From Diadema setosum (taxonomy: Eukaryota; Echinodermata; Echinoidea; Diadematoida; Diadematidae): a stretch of DNA of 64,000 bases. The stretch lies in contig CM067072.1 in the NCBI GenBank assembly GCA_033980235.1, forward strand, positions 13,481,871 to 13,545,870, in the 5' to 3' direction. The notes under the pieces were generated by a model. It worked only from the letters and a program-made list of their open reading frames with translations. It was not told the origin of the DNA and did not search any database. Position numbers and translations under genes: made by a program. Below, one piece after another: positions 11,071-24,599 of this stretch. Position 1 is the stretch's first letter. Every line of letters starts with the position of its first letter.

Positions 11071-13496
11071 ATACAAGCATGAGCTATGCTTTCTGATGAC
11101 CTTTGAAAGTTATGAAGCACATTTATAGCAACATCTGCAGGAACATACACTCTGAATGGCCAGGAGTCGTTTACAACCTCTGGATAGAAGCAATTATATC
11201 TAAAGTTATGGACATCAACACAAAAGGGGGGGGGGGGAGATGGGGCCAGTCTGCAAATACAATGACCTTTTTGAAGAGCTCGGTGAAAGTATTGATATAG
11301 TGATCGGTTCATACACGTACAGCAACATGCAGGATCTTTGTAGCCAAATGGGCTTTTCCAAGGAAGAAAAATTGCTGATATCGCTAGAGACAGGTCACAA
11401 TGTCAGTTCTAAAATCATTTGCCTATTCAAACTTATGCATGTTGACACCATGGCCATCCATTCTCTGAGTAGGACAGCATAACATGATGAAGGGTAGAAT
11501 CGCATGAAATATAACATGTCACAAAAAACGATAAGTTTTAAAAAAGCGCTTTTTGTTGTTGTTTTACATTAATCCTGATGAGAACTGACAGCGTAATAGT
11601 CTCCCTACCTTTTCTCATCAATCACACGGAAATATGTCTGGAATTTGCAGATAATTGTTGACAAGCATACAGGGGGGGAGATGGGACTATTGTACAGGCT
11701 GCACCAGGGAATCGGAGCTCCCATGTAAATATGATATGATGGAGAACCCATCCAACGTGAAACCAAACAACTTCACAAATAGGAACGGACGCCGGGCGCG
11801 ACACAGGAGCGTCGTCGACAGGGCAAATTTGTCGGGTTTTTGATTCAAGCTAAACGGCCAGACAGCACAATCAAGCAATCGAGATTGGCCGAAACTGAAT
11901 TCTTTGTACATCACTGCGAAGTAATAATTGAATGGTAGCAATGTTGGCTTGTACTTTCTTCTCTCTCCCAAAGGATTCATTTTTTTTTGGAATGCCACAA
12001 GAGCAGTGAGAACAATACACGCCAACATCGAGGCTTCATTTCTACAAAAGTCTGAAGGCGTGACAAATTGCTGTGCTGGAGAACCCTATTACGCCAGATA
12101 AAAGTCAGCATTGAAAAAAAAGATGGATGACGGTCTTTCCCCCGTTTGCCAGGTAAGGAAACTGTTTGCAATACTGCCATGGTGAAAATAATGAAAACGT
12201 ATAGGGAAACACAAGCCAACTTAAACTTAAACACACACATAACACAGACAATACATTCTCCATGATGAGCGTTTTCTTTCAATTTTTTTTTTTTTTTTTT
12301 AATTCTGGGATGGTTAAGCCATCACAAGGCTTTCAGGTCTTTTCTTATCAACAATATGATCTATTATCCAATACTCTGATTCATTCTGCCGCCTTTGCCA
12401 ATTCCCCATGCACACACACACAAAAAAAAAAACCCTATAAAATATGATGCGTAAAATCCAACACCCACTAGCTTCCGTATTCTCTAGGTATTTTCTATCC
12501 CCACATCTCCCTCTCAAACTCTTTCTCTCTCTTTCTCTCATCTCTTTTCATCCATGATCTATGAAGCACATGTATTTGTCATTTGAGGGCATGTGAGAAA
12601 TGACGCTTTTCCTCAGAAAAATTTCCACAATTTTCCACTTGAGGAGAGACTCCTCGTCAGCCTCCTGTCTGATGATTCTTCCAGCTGAGTCTCTCCTCGT
12701 TTTCCAGCGGGGAGTATCAGTGGTTATGAGATGCGGGATGCGTTACCACGGCGATGTCTATACCACCGGTCTTCTCCATCACCACCACGGTGAAGAGAAA
12801 GAGAGAGAGAGTCAACAGCAAAGAAGGAGTGTTCGTGTGAGGAATCCGCAGTGTGGTACACTCTGTGTGGTCAAGGTCTCCCTCTTTGGAATACAGACAG
12901 ATTCGGTTCTGCGACCGAAAGGTAATGAACTACAAACATTCGATGAGATTTCGCAAAAAACCGATTCACCTTCGCCTTTGCTCCACGGACAAAAGCATAA
13001 ATGTAAAGCAACAGATAATGTCAAGGGCCTTTTTTGATTGAAGTAGGAGAGAGAATCAATAACAGCATCCTTTTGAATCCCTCTCCCAGCTGCTCCAAAG
13101 TTTCGGGTATAAGATAGGGCTAAGGTTACTAAAATTAGTACACAGCAGTACTTCAGGATACCGCAATAACTGAGCAGTCAGGACAGCAGAATCTTGTTAC
13201 AAAGAACAATGCAATAAGAAAGTCACAATATAAAATTTTCCTTTCTCCATTTTGGTTTGTTTGCTTGTTTTCAGTTCTCATTTTCTCAAACGCTGACAAG
13301 CAAATTTCCTGTAATGAGTATTTACTAACATACAAATTAGCTTCACTTCCCAATTACTTACTGCCTCACAGCTCTTACTTTGCTCATTTCATACATAAAC
13401 TCCCTACAAACCACAAAAGCATTGGCAGATCCTAATCTATGTTTGAGACGTGAATGACATTGGCATTAATATCTTGGTGCTTGGGTGGCCTCCTTT

Positions 13497-13610
13497 TTAA
13501 CCCATGACCAGTCCCGAGTATACTTGGGCAGGTGAGTCCCGAGTATACTCAGGCAGGTGTCTATGAGACATGCCTGTTCGAGCAAAATCTGTTTGTTGGC
13601 AATGGGTTAA
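13497..13610. mobile_element. Short TTAACCC...GGGTTAA element, copy 1
   Basis: A 114-bp unit bounded by TTAACCCAT on the left and ATGGGTTAA on the right, so its ends are inverted repeats. It contains a 25-bp tandem duplication (13,511-13,535 and 13,536-13,560), each copy starting GTCCCGAGTATACT. Its reverse complement aligns with the element at 30,702-30,795 through GATTTTGCT, CATAGACA and GAGTATACTC. It is therefore a dispersed repeat in opposite orientation. The TTAA at both ends may belong to the element or to a target duplication. Confidence 0.65.
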
Positions 13611-14430
13611 TGATGGTTCTCTTGCAGCTAACACAGCCCAATCTTGTACAGATAATGAAGTTGCCATGCTGGGCAAGTGTCGGTGCATTTCACATGCCCA
13701 ACAGCACACAAATTTGTCTTGTCCTGAGTTTTCGACTTGAAGATGACTCCCATTCTGTACAAACAGCCTCACTGCAAAGACACGATACCGATGTTTAGCA
13801 CAGGTCTGGCACAAACGGCACAGCTTCACACACAAGAGAGACCTTGTCACGCTGCTAAAAAAACGCATCACCACTCATCCGCAGAGCGAAGGGGGAGGTG
13901 GTGGCATCTCGTTGACTAAATGATGCTTTACTTCCAAGGGATACATGCATCACTGGCCTCCTGCACTTCACAGGAAAAACAGGAACGTTTTCAGGGATAG
14001 GTTTGGATATTACATTAAATGCACACTGAAGAGAAAAAAGAAGAAGGGAATAATCACTTCCAAAAGGAAGGCATCATCAGCATTTCCAAACTTTGCAAGA
14101 GGTACTCAGAAGAAAAAAAAAATAAGACAGAGACAGGATTTCATGCTCTGGTGAGTCGAATATGAAATTTCTTTCAGTGATCAATATAGATCACTTTCAA
14201 GGAATTTTGCCCCCCCCCCCCCAAAAAAAAAAGAAAGGGAGGGGGAATTGACACTAAAGACGTAAAGATTTCCATATCTTCTACATCTTGAATTTCCACA
14301 GAACATTGCTGAGAATGACAAACAAATCCATTTAAGTCAGCAAAATCACGTTACAGCATTGAGAAACTTTCCTATGAATTCCTAAAATTTGCTCTGACAA
14401 CAGTTTTGAACGACACTTCACAAAAATTAC
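13611..14430. other. Stretch without recognised gene
   Basis: Unique sequence with open frames on both strands, then a 13-nt poly(C) followed by poly(A) at 14,210-14,232. I see no motif or splice arrangement that would support a gene. Confidence 0.5.
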
Positions 14431-14953
14431 GTCCTTTGTTGATTTTTACTTTAATTCCTTTTATTTTACACTGCATTTCTTCAGGTTATACAGACAGAAA
14501 ACTCCAAATGTGTATCTCATCTCAAATGTCACAAAGTTATGAGCATCGCTACCAAAAAAAAAAAAAAATGAATTCAATAACACAAAATCAAAAGGTTGAT
14601 ACTCAAGTCACATGTTCTATGAATATTTTTTCCTCCCATCTCTCTCCCACTCTCTCTGCACTCATCAAAATCAGGAAAGAAGTTATCGTCCTCAAAGTAT
14701 GTCCTTTAATGATTTTTAGTTCAATAACCATATTCTACATTGTATTTCTTGAATCATCAAGACAGAAAACTCTAAATTTCTCGCATGTCACAAAGTTATT
14801 GGTATCACTATGAAAAAAGTAATGATTTCAATAATGAAAAATCACAAAAAGTTGATACTCAACTTGTGCATTCTACCAATATTTTTTACTGCTATCTCAC
14901 TATCTTTCGCTGTACTCATCCAAATTTGGAATGAAGTTCTTGTCCTCAACTTC
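14431..14953. repeat. 270-bp tandem duplication, two diverged copies
   Basis: Copy 1 (14,431-14,700) and copy 2 (14,701-about 14,953) both start GTCCTTT. They share in order GATTTTTA, ATTTCTT, AGACAGAAAACTC, TGTCACAAAGTTAT, GTTGATACTCAA, AATATTTTTT and a final TCCTCAA. Single-base differences and small length changes put them at roughly 75-80 percent identity by eye. There is no coding signature. They may be two units of a local satellite-like array. Confidence 0.85.
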
Positions 14954-15402
14954 GCATCCACATGTCATCCCAACGCCCCTCACTTATCTAATCACTCTCA
15001 CACGAGATAAACTAGATTTGAATTACAGGCTTTTTGTCTGGCAAATTGGGGTAACACACCTCATGAGTAGTCATACATCCTTGATTTGCCATTCACTAGA
15101 TTGCAAACAATTACTGCGCTAATGTCTGGTTCGTGAATGCAATTCATTGGACTAGTCTCCTTCCAAGGCAAATTCTTGTTGGCTTAGCAACTCTTACTCG
15201 GTACCAAAATTTCTCCCCTTTGTCTGCTAGTTTCTGATAACTTGACATCAATGCCAACTTTCCATTTATAATCTACCTTTGATTAAATATACTTTGACAC
15301 ATTAACTCGTCACAGTTTTGCTCTGACATTAGCAGTTAGCTTTATTGCCTACGTATTATGTGAAGACAAGAAAATTTTTCCAGAGTCTTTTTCTTGTAAC
15401 GT

Positions 15403-15640
15403 ACTTTCTAGAGACTTTCTTGAGAGCTGCTATCCATCTTGAAGGCAGCATAATTTCATTATTCAAGCTAAGTTAATTGCACTTTGTCGTAGGTGTATGC
15501 CCCTCAGCAGGTGAGTTTTCAGTGCATTTTCTAGAGACATCTGCTCACTCCATTAGGAAGGTAGCATAACTTGATTATTCAAGTTTCGATAACGGTATTG
15601 AGTTGCGGATATACGACTCTTACGCTGATGAGCTTGGTAT
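15403..15640. repeat. ~120-bp diverged tandem pair
   Basis: TTCTAGAGAC followed by an AAGGCAGCATAA block and ATTATTCAAG recurs about 116-123 bp downstream as TTCTAGAGAC, AAGGTAGCATAA and ATTATTCAAG. Spacing inside the unit has drifted by a few bases, so this is an old duplication. Confidence 0.7.
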
Positions 15641-15938
15641 TATGATGTAAGTTTTCATAGTCTATTAATGCAGACAATATTCTAAAAAGTAGTGAGGGTA
15701 ATCACTTTTATTTACTTCACGTCAAACTTCGACAACATGGATTCTCATTTTTCTCAGCCTTTCAGAATCATATCATACGCTGATGTAAATTAACAATATA
15801 AGGACGTTGATGTCAATGAATTTCATGTAGCCAACAACAAAGTAGATGTCCTGTGTGTGTGAGAAAGTCACAACTCATGTACATAAAAGACCCCACTTTG
15901 TGTATTCATTCATTGCAAAGAGCACATCTTACATCTAA

Positions 15939-16143
15939 AGGCTGTTTTCACACTGGTCAAGAAACACAATTATGAATGCTGAATTTGCATCACGACTGGA
16001 GTTACGATTCAAATCACCCTCCGCGATTCCAGTTTGCATCCGCACAGCCAAAATGAGTCGTCTGAATCACGATTCTAGTGAGGAGATGCGCCATTCGAAT
16101 CGTGATTCAAATTATGCACTCTCGAGACGTGTGAAAACTGCCT
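15939..16143. mobile_element. ~205-bp TIR element (MITE-like)
   Basis: The left end AGGCTGTTTTCACAC and right end GTGTGAAAACTGCCT are inverted repeats with one mismatch. Weaker inverted similarity extends to about 55 bp (AATTTGCATCACGA against TCGTGATTCAAATT). The interior repeats the palindromic core GAATCRYGATTC. I see no clear target-site duplication, so the exact ends may be off by one to three bases. There is no room for a transposase. Confidence 0.7.
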
Positions 16144-17197
16144 AGCACAATCGCCAAGAGTACACTGTCCTCTCAAAATTGCTCAGAACATAATTTGATT
16201 GACAGTTTTTGGTCCACTCCCTCCTCGTCAAAGACAGATAGAAAAATAGAGGGAGAGATAAAGAGTGGTAAAAAAAAAAATGTGTTAGTCTAATATGCCT
16301 TGCACACATTTTAATGGAGCAGACAAACGAAGACGGTACATTTGTATACACAGCATTAGCCTCTATTCAAGACCCCATCAATGCAGCCTGTACATTCAAT
16401 ACGATCATGCACGGAGACAAAACTTTGTGGGAGAATGGAAAATTGAGTTCATCTCTCTACTTGCCACCCTGCAACGCTTTCTTGCGATCGGAGAGGAGAT
16501 AGTTCGCTACTTCAGGAAATGTAAAAAATGAAACAAAACAAAACAAAACAGCATATTGCATCAGCCGCAAAAACACGAACATCTACTCAGATGTGAAAAT
16601 GACTGTTCCACAAGTCTACTTTCAGGAAAGTTGCACGTTCAGACTAGATTTGACTCTCACCTTGATTGCAGGTTTTCCCCTTAAAAAAAAAAAAAAAAGT
16701 TTGCACTTTGTTCTGCTCACTCCTTCGTGACAACTCGGGACTTAAGTGGTCAATGAATATAAACCCATTGAGAGAAAGACAAACAGGACAGAATTGTCAT
16801 GATTGAACGAACGATAAAAGTGAATTCTTCTCCGTCCATTGTTCACCTTTCCCCACATTCTCACACCTTCTTGTCCTATTTCTAATGCCATCGGAGTTAC
16901 AAACGCAACAACTAAGAAACATGTCCCCAAAAAAGGAATGACACAAGGACAACAACTCGGCCATGACTTGGCAGTCTCCAAGCGATGGGGTGCAATAATA
17001 TTTGATGTGAAAGCCCATTCATCGGTGGCTATTTAACCAGCCAATTATGAAACTTTTCATGTGATGTGATTCTCTGGTAAACAGCCCCCCTATTTGTAGT
17101 CACACCCATATCAAAGAAACCTGTCAGTCCAAACCCAGTTGGCACACTGCAATACCTATCATGGGACCACTTCAGACCGGCCCACTAGAGGGATAGA

Positions 17198-17213
17198 GGG
17201 GGGGGGGGGGGGG
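17198..17213. repeat. Poly(G) run, 16 nt
   Basis: Sixteen consecutive G on the plus strand. Confidence 0.95.
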
Positions 17214-17595
17214 CAAGGGATGAGTGAGGTGCATCTTTGCTCCTCTGTCATAGTACCTGTGTGGAGTTTCAGCTATGATGCACAGGAATTTGATCTATAC
17301 ACCTACACCTGAAATAAAATATACCTTAAAGTCAATGTTCTTCTTATATTCTTTTTTTTTTCAACTTGACCACAAGCTGTGGGAGATCAAATTCTTTGTA
17401 ACAGACTACATGCCTTACATTTCTGGTGCTTTCATCAGATATGAGTAGAGTTTGATGATTATCTTATCACAATGAAATTTCAACAAACATTTTTCATATG
17501 TGAGGTAATTAATTCAGCCCACATGACAATGCCCATTGTTCAAGCATTGCCCAATACTGGCAGGTAAAAAGTTGAAAACACATAACAGAAAGAGA

Positions 17596-17598
<3 letters not shown>

Positions 17599-17628
<30 letters not shown>
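17599..17628. repeat. (AG)n microsatellite
   Basis: Fourteen or more AG units in a longer purine tract that starts near 17,588. Confidence 0.95.
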
Positions 17629-17632
<4 letters not shown>

Positions 17633-19341
17633 AAAGGGGGGATTTGCTGTTTTGGAATGAATTCGTGTCATTGGCAGTATTCATTGATATTCATTCACCA
17701 TGAAGTGATTGATATGCTTCAGCGAATCCCACCTTGCCTTCTCACACTTTTATTCTCTGCCCTAAAATCAAACACTATTGCATCAGGCTTATGACGTTCG
17801 TTCGGGCTCCCGGTCGGTCAGCAGATGTACAATATACAAACAGGTCTGCAGATGTGGGTTTGCTCGGTAGACATAGGCCGCAGCAGTCACTACCAAACCG
17901 TCACGGAACCCTGAGCATGGAGGTGCCATCAATAACGGCAGGACGGCGTGAATGTTTGAACAGGACTCGGGCGCATTTTGCGCAACACTCCCACACACGT
18001 TTAATCAATGAATGTTGGTGTGCTGTGCCCGCCGCAGCTGGATTCCTAGTCAATCAAACGTAGGTCCTATTGACATCACTGACAATTGGGTGGCAACTGT
18101 ACACAAATACCGACGATTAGGCGGCTAACTCGCACCCAATTCAGCCATTCATTTTGCAGGCTGCGGCTAATTGCTTTCAGTTTAGACTCATTACTGCCAT
18201 TTATGTCAATTGCATGTATCATTAATAAGGATGTCGTATGGTTCAGCGTATTTGCCATATCCTATCTGCTTGTATTTCTTCCTTTTACAATGACAACCAA
18301 CTACGGAAACAGATGAGAGGGATAATGTTGCTCAAAACAACACAGAACAATTCTTGGCCTTACAGATATAAAGCCATATCATATTCAAGAAAAAAAACCA
18401 ACAACATGCATGCATCACAGAAGAAACAGCAAATCTGTGGAAGGAAGTCATGAAAATATGATATGGAAACTTGTCAACTTTCGACTCAAACTGGTCTTAC
18501 GTAAGCCTTGCAAATCGCACTTGGCAATGAAAGAAATATTTTAACAATTTTCATAGAATGCACAAGGTACCTATCAATACTTGTTTATTGATAATGATAT
18601 ACACTGTGTGTCAGGGATATGTTGCCATTTATATGCATACTTCATACACTATGAATTTTCAGCCAGATGAATAAAAAAATTGCATTTTTTTAATCTTAAA
18701 GATATCTGACTTATGACATATAATCCTGCTACATGTGCCTTAATCTATTTATGTATTTGATCAATGAACATAATTCCAGAAAGTTTTACCTTCTTCATTC
18801 CACCTGTCAATCAAAATTATCATCTAGAAGAGAAACCTTTACTCGCAATATAATTTAATCATTCATGGTAAATCTAAGGCAGTTTTTTCTGAATTCCCTT
18901 TCCTCTAAAAATTTCCAAACCTCATGTATCAGTCTGTCTCAGTTGACTTAGTTTTTCACACTTAAATTCTTCTTTTCATTTCTTTAACCACAATCAATAA
19001 AATCATTACACACTGTTTCTCAATGCTTTCATCCCCTAAGCAATGTGTTGTCTCTAAACTTAACATAGCAACAAACTGGATACCAGGAATAAATATTGCC
19101 TTAGGTGGTGACAAACAAACATTGCACAAACTGACCACAATGCTATACAAGATAATTTTTAGCTTCCAATACAATTATTTACAATTAAACAATTTTTTTT
19201 TCTTACTTCACATCGTTGACTGAGAATATACCGTGGCCTTGTTTGCATCTGTTTACACAAACATGTGGGCAGTTTGCTTTAGGAAATATCTAAAAAGATG
19301 CATCTTCTCTTGTCTATTTATCAATTTACCTTCTTTTTGTT

Positions 19342-19377
19342 GGGGGGGGGGGGGGGGGGGAGGGGGGGAGGGGGGGA
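19342..19377. repeat. Long interrupted poly(G)
   Basis: Nineteen G, then further G runs broken by single A. This is among the longest G-rich tracts of the window and has high quadruplex potential. Confidence 0.95.
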
Positions 19378-20073
19378 GTAGGAGAGAAAAAAGGGGTGGG
19401 CTTCTAACCACCTGAGCTGAAGGCAGGAAGTGGGGAAAAGTTTAGTGACCTCACGTCAGTAGGATACCGGCTATTGATTCGCATCTCGCTGGTGAACATT
19501 CGGAATCCCACGTATACATGACTGCACACGTGTGGGGCAGCGCAAAGGCATCAGCTGTGTTAGCACAATCAATACCGTCATTATTTGACGCTGAATGCTG
19601 TGCTAATTTTTTTATAAAGAGATCTTATCTAATAAATCTACCAACATGATGTGCGGTTTGCATTTTTCTCTTTCTCTTTCATAGAGCATTGTTAACAATA
19701 CAGTGGAAACCATAGCAACAGCGGGTTATCCACACAAAATCATGCACGCCTTTGTGTTTATTTATTTGTTTTTCTTCCTCCCATGTTAAAACGGAAGTTC
19801 TGATCTTTATTGACAAATGATGAGTGACGATGGTGTATGTCATTACCAGCTGTCATTATGATCTAAATATAGGCAGGAGACACGGGATCCATACACATTT
19901 TCTTGTTGTTATGTTTTTGTGAGGGGGGAATATTTCAGGCTAGTTGAGAAGGACAAAACAATTAATCCATGAATCTTACTGTTCATTTGATGATATGTGT
20001 TGAACTTTTATCACTACAATCAACACTTTCTTGTTGCAATGTGGGAACAAATTCAGTTTTGTAGCACCAACCC

Positions 20074-20107
20074 AAAAACAAAACAAAACAAAACAAAGCA
20101 AAACAAA
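20074..20107. repeat. (AAAAC)n microsatellite
   Basis: Imperfect pentanucleotide array. Related arrays occur near 16.53 kb and 58.40 kb. Confidence 0.9.
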
Positions 20108-22768
20108 AACCCTTCATGGCAGTGCCATCACAAGTCTTGTATTAGGCTTTTGGGGACAAGGTCATGGGTTTAAGCCCAAATGTACACTAAACACACCTGT
20201 TACTCTTGACAATCAACTAAGAACACCGCGTACCAGCTAGGAGAGGGCAGAGGGACCCTCATAGCACTGATAGCCAGCCAGTTGGTAATGGTTGCCATTT
20301 TAACCAAGGAATGCGTCTCAACCGTGATGCATTCAGATCAATGAAGATGACAAAAAATTGTAATATTCAGCAACCGATCTCTCCATAGATCCGGTGAACA
20401 CATCAAGATGATATTGTCAACATTTTCTGTGCAATAATCATCAAGAACCATTTGGACTTGGCAAATGCAAGAGGGGTAGAGCCTACATCCAGTGCATGAG
20501 AAAACCAGAAGATACTGGCTGCATGTATGGAAGTACTTGGAAGTAGAGGGGGAATTGGTGAACCCTGGCACCACAAGGTGCAACCCCTTGACACTTTGAT
20601 ACCGATGACCCAAACGATCCGCAATCTAGCAATATAAATGGTAGAAATGCCTGCAGTTGGTGCACCATGGTACAATGGCAAATCCTTAGCTTCGAACAAT
20701 CTTTCCACATTCTACATTGCAAAGGTTAGTTCCCTTTGGTAGAGTAGATTTGAACTGTATCATGTTGCAAAGGAATTCTTAATAGTTAGGCCTACTTTTT
20801 GAAACTAGAAATGAAGTGCAGGAAATACAACATTCAATTCAACATGGTGCCATAATGTGCAACAGGAAGAATGAAAACCTTGGCAATATGTGAAGATTCT
20901 TGGTAAAAAGACCTTAGGTCCATGGAAGATGAAATGACATGGTGGTTGATATACACAGTGTACATTCACAGTGCATGTTATATTAAAAGTCTATCACATG
21001 ACGACTGCATTACATCCTACCCATTACCAGCTAAATAGTATCATGTATGCATTTATCTATAATGAATGCCATCTACAACACATTAACACCAATATCAATT
21101 TCAGCTCTCATTACAAGCACACACTGTATTGCTGACCTACTCATCAGAGCCCCTTTGCCGGTACATGGTCTAACCTTGAACTCAATATCTTCGCAGCTTT
21201 ACACAAAATGACTGCACTTTTTTCAAATGTCATTTGTGCTCAGCCTTGGCGAAGATAGATAACTTGCCACTGGATAAAGATGCCCAATTAAAGTGATATT
21301 ACAGTGTCTGTTTAGCCTATACTGCATTATATTTTGAAACCATGACGACAAGTGAAGTCTTGGTACTGACAAACGGGTTGAACATGAAGAAAATGAGACT
21401 GATGATGGTGCTGGTAGAAAAAAAAAATACAAGATGAGTTACACAGGTGTAACGTTTTATCCATGAATGTTTGTATCTATTCACATTCTGATCTCCTTTG
21501 CATCTTGTGGTCGTGTGTCTCGCAAACACTCTCCTCTTGTCGTCCGATGAAAGGGCACCTTTCAGATGTCCGACACGGCGACCGGGCAAATTGATTTAAT
21601 GGCGTCCCAAAATGGCTCTAATTCGAATCCAACGAGGACATTTATAGCATCTCAAAAAAAAATGCCAGGTTTTGTCAGCCGCACCGAAAGGGCAAGTGAC
21701 ACCCAGGGAGAGGGGGGGGGGGGGGGCCTGGCGATTTCGTGAACCCCGTGAACTTGAATTGACAGGGATCACGGGGTCAAGACATTTGCGATCAGACTGG
21801 AGGATGAATCAAAGATGTTCCTCACCGAAAGCTTTGAAAGAAGAGGTATAAAACTCGCTGGGCTGCTCTTCCTCGTCAGTTATATTGGTGACAACCTGAT
21901 CTCAACCTGATCTTGAGAAGACACAACATTCAGAGATTAAAAAAAAAAAAAAAAAAAAACTACTTTTTTAATCAAATGAATGGACTGCTAGCTTTCACAA
22001 TCATTGCAAAAAGCCTGATAAAAAATACAATGTTCTTCCAGTCTACACAGGTCTGAGAGTGACTGCTTAGCATCTTCACCATGGATGAAAACTTTGTAAA
22101 CAGCACTGCAGTATTCCAAAGTCTGAAAAGGTATGGAAGAACAATTTTTTTAAAGTAATATAATTCTGCAAAAACAAGTATAGAATATGCTTGCAAAAAA
22201 AGTAACAGTTGGCATCTCTGCTTCACTGTACGCTGGTAGCAGCACCTCGGGGTGTATTTCATGTCATTTCATTTCATTTATTTCCAAATTCTCATTAAAA
22301 TGCAAAGACCAAGGTGAAAACAATAACATTGCATTGGATTACAAATACACATGTACCAAAAAAAAAAAATGATATTTTATAACCTTGGCAGGAACAGAGG
22401 CAGAGGAAATGTTTTTTCTAAAACTATTTGCTTTGCAATTCCTATTTGCATTCAGCAGTTTCCCATGGCAAAAACAAGATATGACAGGAAACCTAATCCA
22501 TCTTGTAAAGAAATATCACCTTTAATCAACAAAATGTCATTGACATATAAAAGGTATTGTTTGAAACATTGAACAACTGGAAAGACCGCAAGTGTCTAAG
22601 AATTAAGCAAATGCCCTTGGCCAGTTAAAATTTATGCGAATAATACTTCCTTTCAGCCACCTGTGAATAAAAACTTGACAACTTTATACAAAACACTGAC
22701 TTCTTCTCTAGATACAGGAGATGAATCTTGCCAGTGGGCCTTTACTTCACTAGGATGAAACAACAAAC

Positions 22769-22794
22769 ATATATATATATATATATATATATAT
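22769..22794. repeat. (TA)n microsatellite
   Basis: Thirteen perfect AT units. Confidence 0.95.
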
Positions 22795-24599
22795 CTTCAC
22801 AAAAGTAACTCTGAAGTAAACACTCAATTTTGTTAATAACCGATCATCGCACCACACCGATGGGGGTGAGCAACTTCTGCCCAAGTCATATCGCCCATCG
22901 CTCGCAGCAATTTCATCAATTGCAATTTGGCGTGGGGGGTTCGACTGTGTAAAACGGATATAGATATATACAATGTATCATCTGAGAGTTCATTTTTTTA
23001 TGAGTTCAAGCTGACAGGGAGTTGTCACACCACACTCTTCATTAGTCTGTCATTTTAAGCTCAGTGCCAACAAAACGAGATCATTTTTCCTCTGGGAGGA
23101 TAAGAAGATCTCTCACAATTCACCATCAGAAGAAAGTTCTTCGTCAATCCAAAGATTTATCTCTTCTTCAGTATTTGTGCTTATAATGATGGATCCTAGT
23201 GCTTAATATACTTGAAAATAATGAAATATGGCCATCAATTTCATATTTATATATATATGTCAATGTTAGAGATATAGCTATACCCAAGGAAACATGACAG
23301 GGTCTGATGAGGCAACTAAGGAGGTCTGAAGGAAAATGGTCATTAAATGATGCCCATATCATATCACACCACGGTCACTTTCCCAAGGACGCTGACAAGA
23401 GAGGACAGCCTATAATAATAATAACGCACCCAAAAGGATTTCGGTAGCTTCACGTGGGCTATGACAGCAATACGTGCGACCTCTTACACGGCCCTTACAT
23501 GTACATATATATAAATTTATTTCATTTTGGTATCATTGCAATTTCGGCAGAAACCTTGCTATTCTGGAATCAAGAGCAGCTTCTCCTCACATTGGTATCA
23601 GTTTGCATTTTTCCTTTTCTCTCTTTTTTTTTTTTTTTTCGCAGAGGAGGAATGACATTTCAAAATGTCACCGGTGTAATTGACAAAATGCCTGCAGAGG
23701 AATGTGGACGATTGGATTGCAGGAGTTCTCTTGTTGGCGTTTCATATGAAACCACCTTGCAACCGGCAGCTTGACTTGGGAGTGCAATTTGCAAGGAATC
23801 GCTCTGCTTGATGAAACAACCTTGACATTACCGGTGCTACAGACAGTATGTGTACATATTCATGTCAACGCTGATTGACATCTATCGAGCACATGATGAG
23901 AAACAGCATCTCTTTTTCTTGCAGTATTCATATTTTTCAACACTTTATTCACTTTTTAGAAATGAAACTTTCACAGGCTTGTTTCTGTCCATGCAATGAG
24001 CCTTGTCAGATGGGCTGTTGCACATGCAGTAAAGCCCTCTTACACTGCGTACAACAATGGAGAATTGGTAAAGACTCAGCAGTCTTTATACAAGCAAAGT
24101 TTACTTCGTCATATAGTTCAGTGTCCTTGTTATGTGTTATACTTACATGTGAGGCCTAGCAGAATGTGACTTTAGAGTCACATACACATTGCGTGGCAGC
24201 TGTGTGTTACTGTGAGATGGGTTTAGGCAATGTACACAAAAACATCCTCGCGGTCAATATTCAAAACCTTTCTACAGCATTACCGGACAGAGGAAAGACA
24301 TGAACAAAAAGAACTTGATCAAGATATCCGTGGTCACAACCAGTGATCCACAGAAAATCACATCACTACATTACAAAGGATGAGAACTATGCTTGGTGCA
24401 TCAGGGGGTGTTAATAGGATAATCAAATGACAATTTGCTCTGATTCCTTTCATATCTGCAGACATTTGTGACTGAAACTTCACTGATTGCTACCAAAACA
24501 CCTTTCTCAGAAGAAAATCTCCCTCGAAAAACTTCAATGCCAGAAATATACCAGCGAATCTCTCTGGGAGAATATGTCTAATTCTTTTAAAGATGAGCG

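Larger units (their letters stand above)
7618..13496. other. Gene-poor stretch
   Basis: No gene is supported. The stretch holds a 25-nt poly(C), A and T runs, a 15-bp direct duplication at 8,746-8,775 and scattered open frames. A 105-codon minus-strand frame at 8,600-8,917 looks natural in composition and contains a good GTAAGC donor, but the opposite strand has an equally plausible exon with a strong acceptor in the same place. I therefore accept neither. A 145-codon frame at 12,600-13,037 (+) overlaps another long frame and has no recognised motif. Confidence 0.55.
16144..24590. other. Long gene-poor stretch with simple repeats
   Basis: About 8.4 kb of AT-rich DNA without a supportable gene. 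It contains poly(G), (AG)n, (AAAAC)n and (TA)n tracts listed separately, A/T homopolymers at 21,939-21,959 and 23,624-23,639, and an X-box-like sequence at 19,706-19,719 (two mismatches). A somewhat GC-richer segment lies at 17.75-18.12 kb, with open frames on both strands. Confidence 0.55.

Noticed and set aside
12600..13037. 145-codon plus frame
   Set aside because: Contains a translated GA tract, overlaps other frames, and shows no motif or splice support.
20130..20200. B-box-like GGGTTTAAGCCC suggesting a tRNA-derived SINE
   Set aside because: No A-box at the right distance and no tail or target duplication; the match is a simple palindrome.
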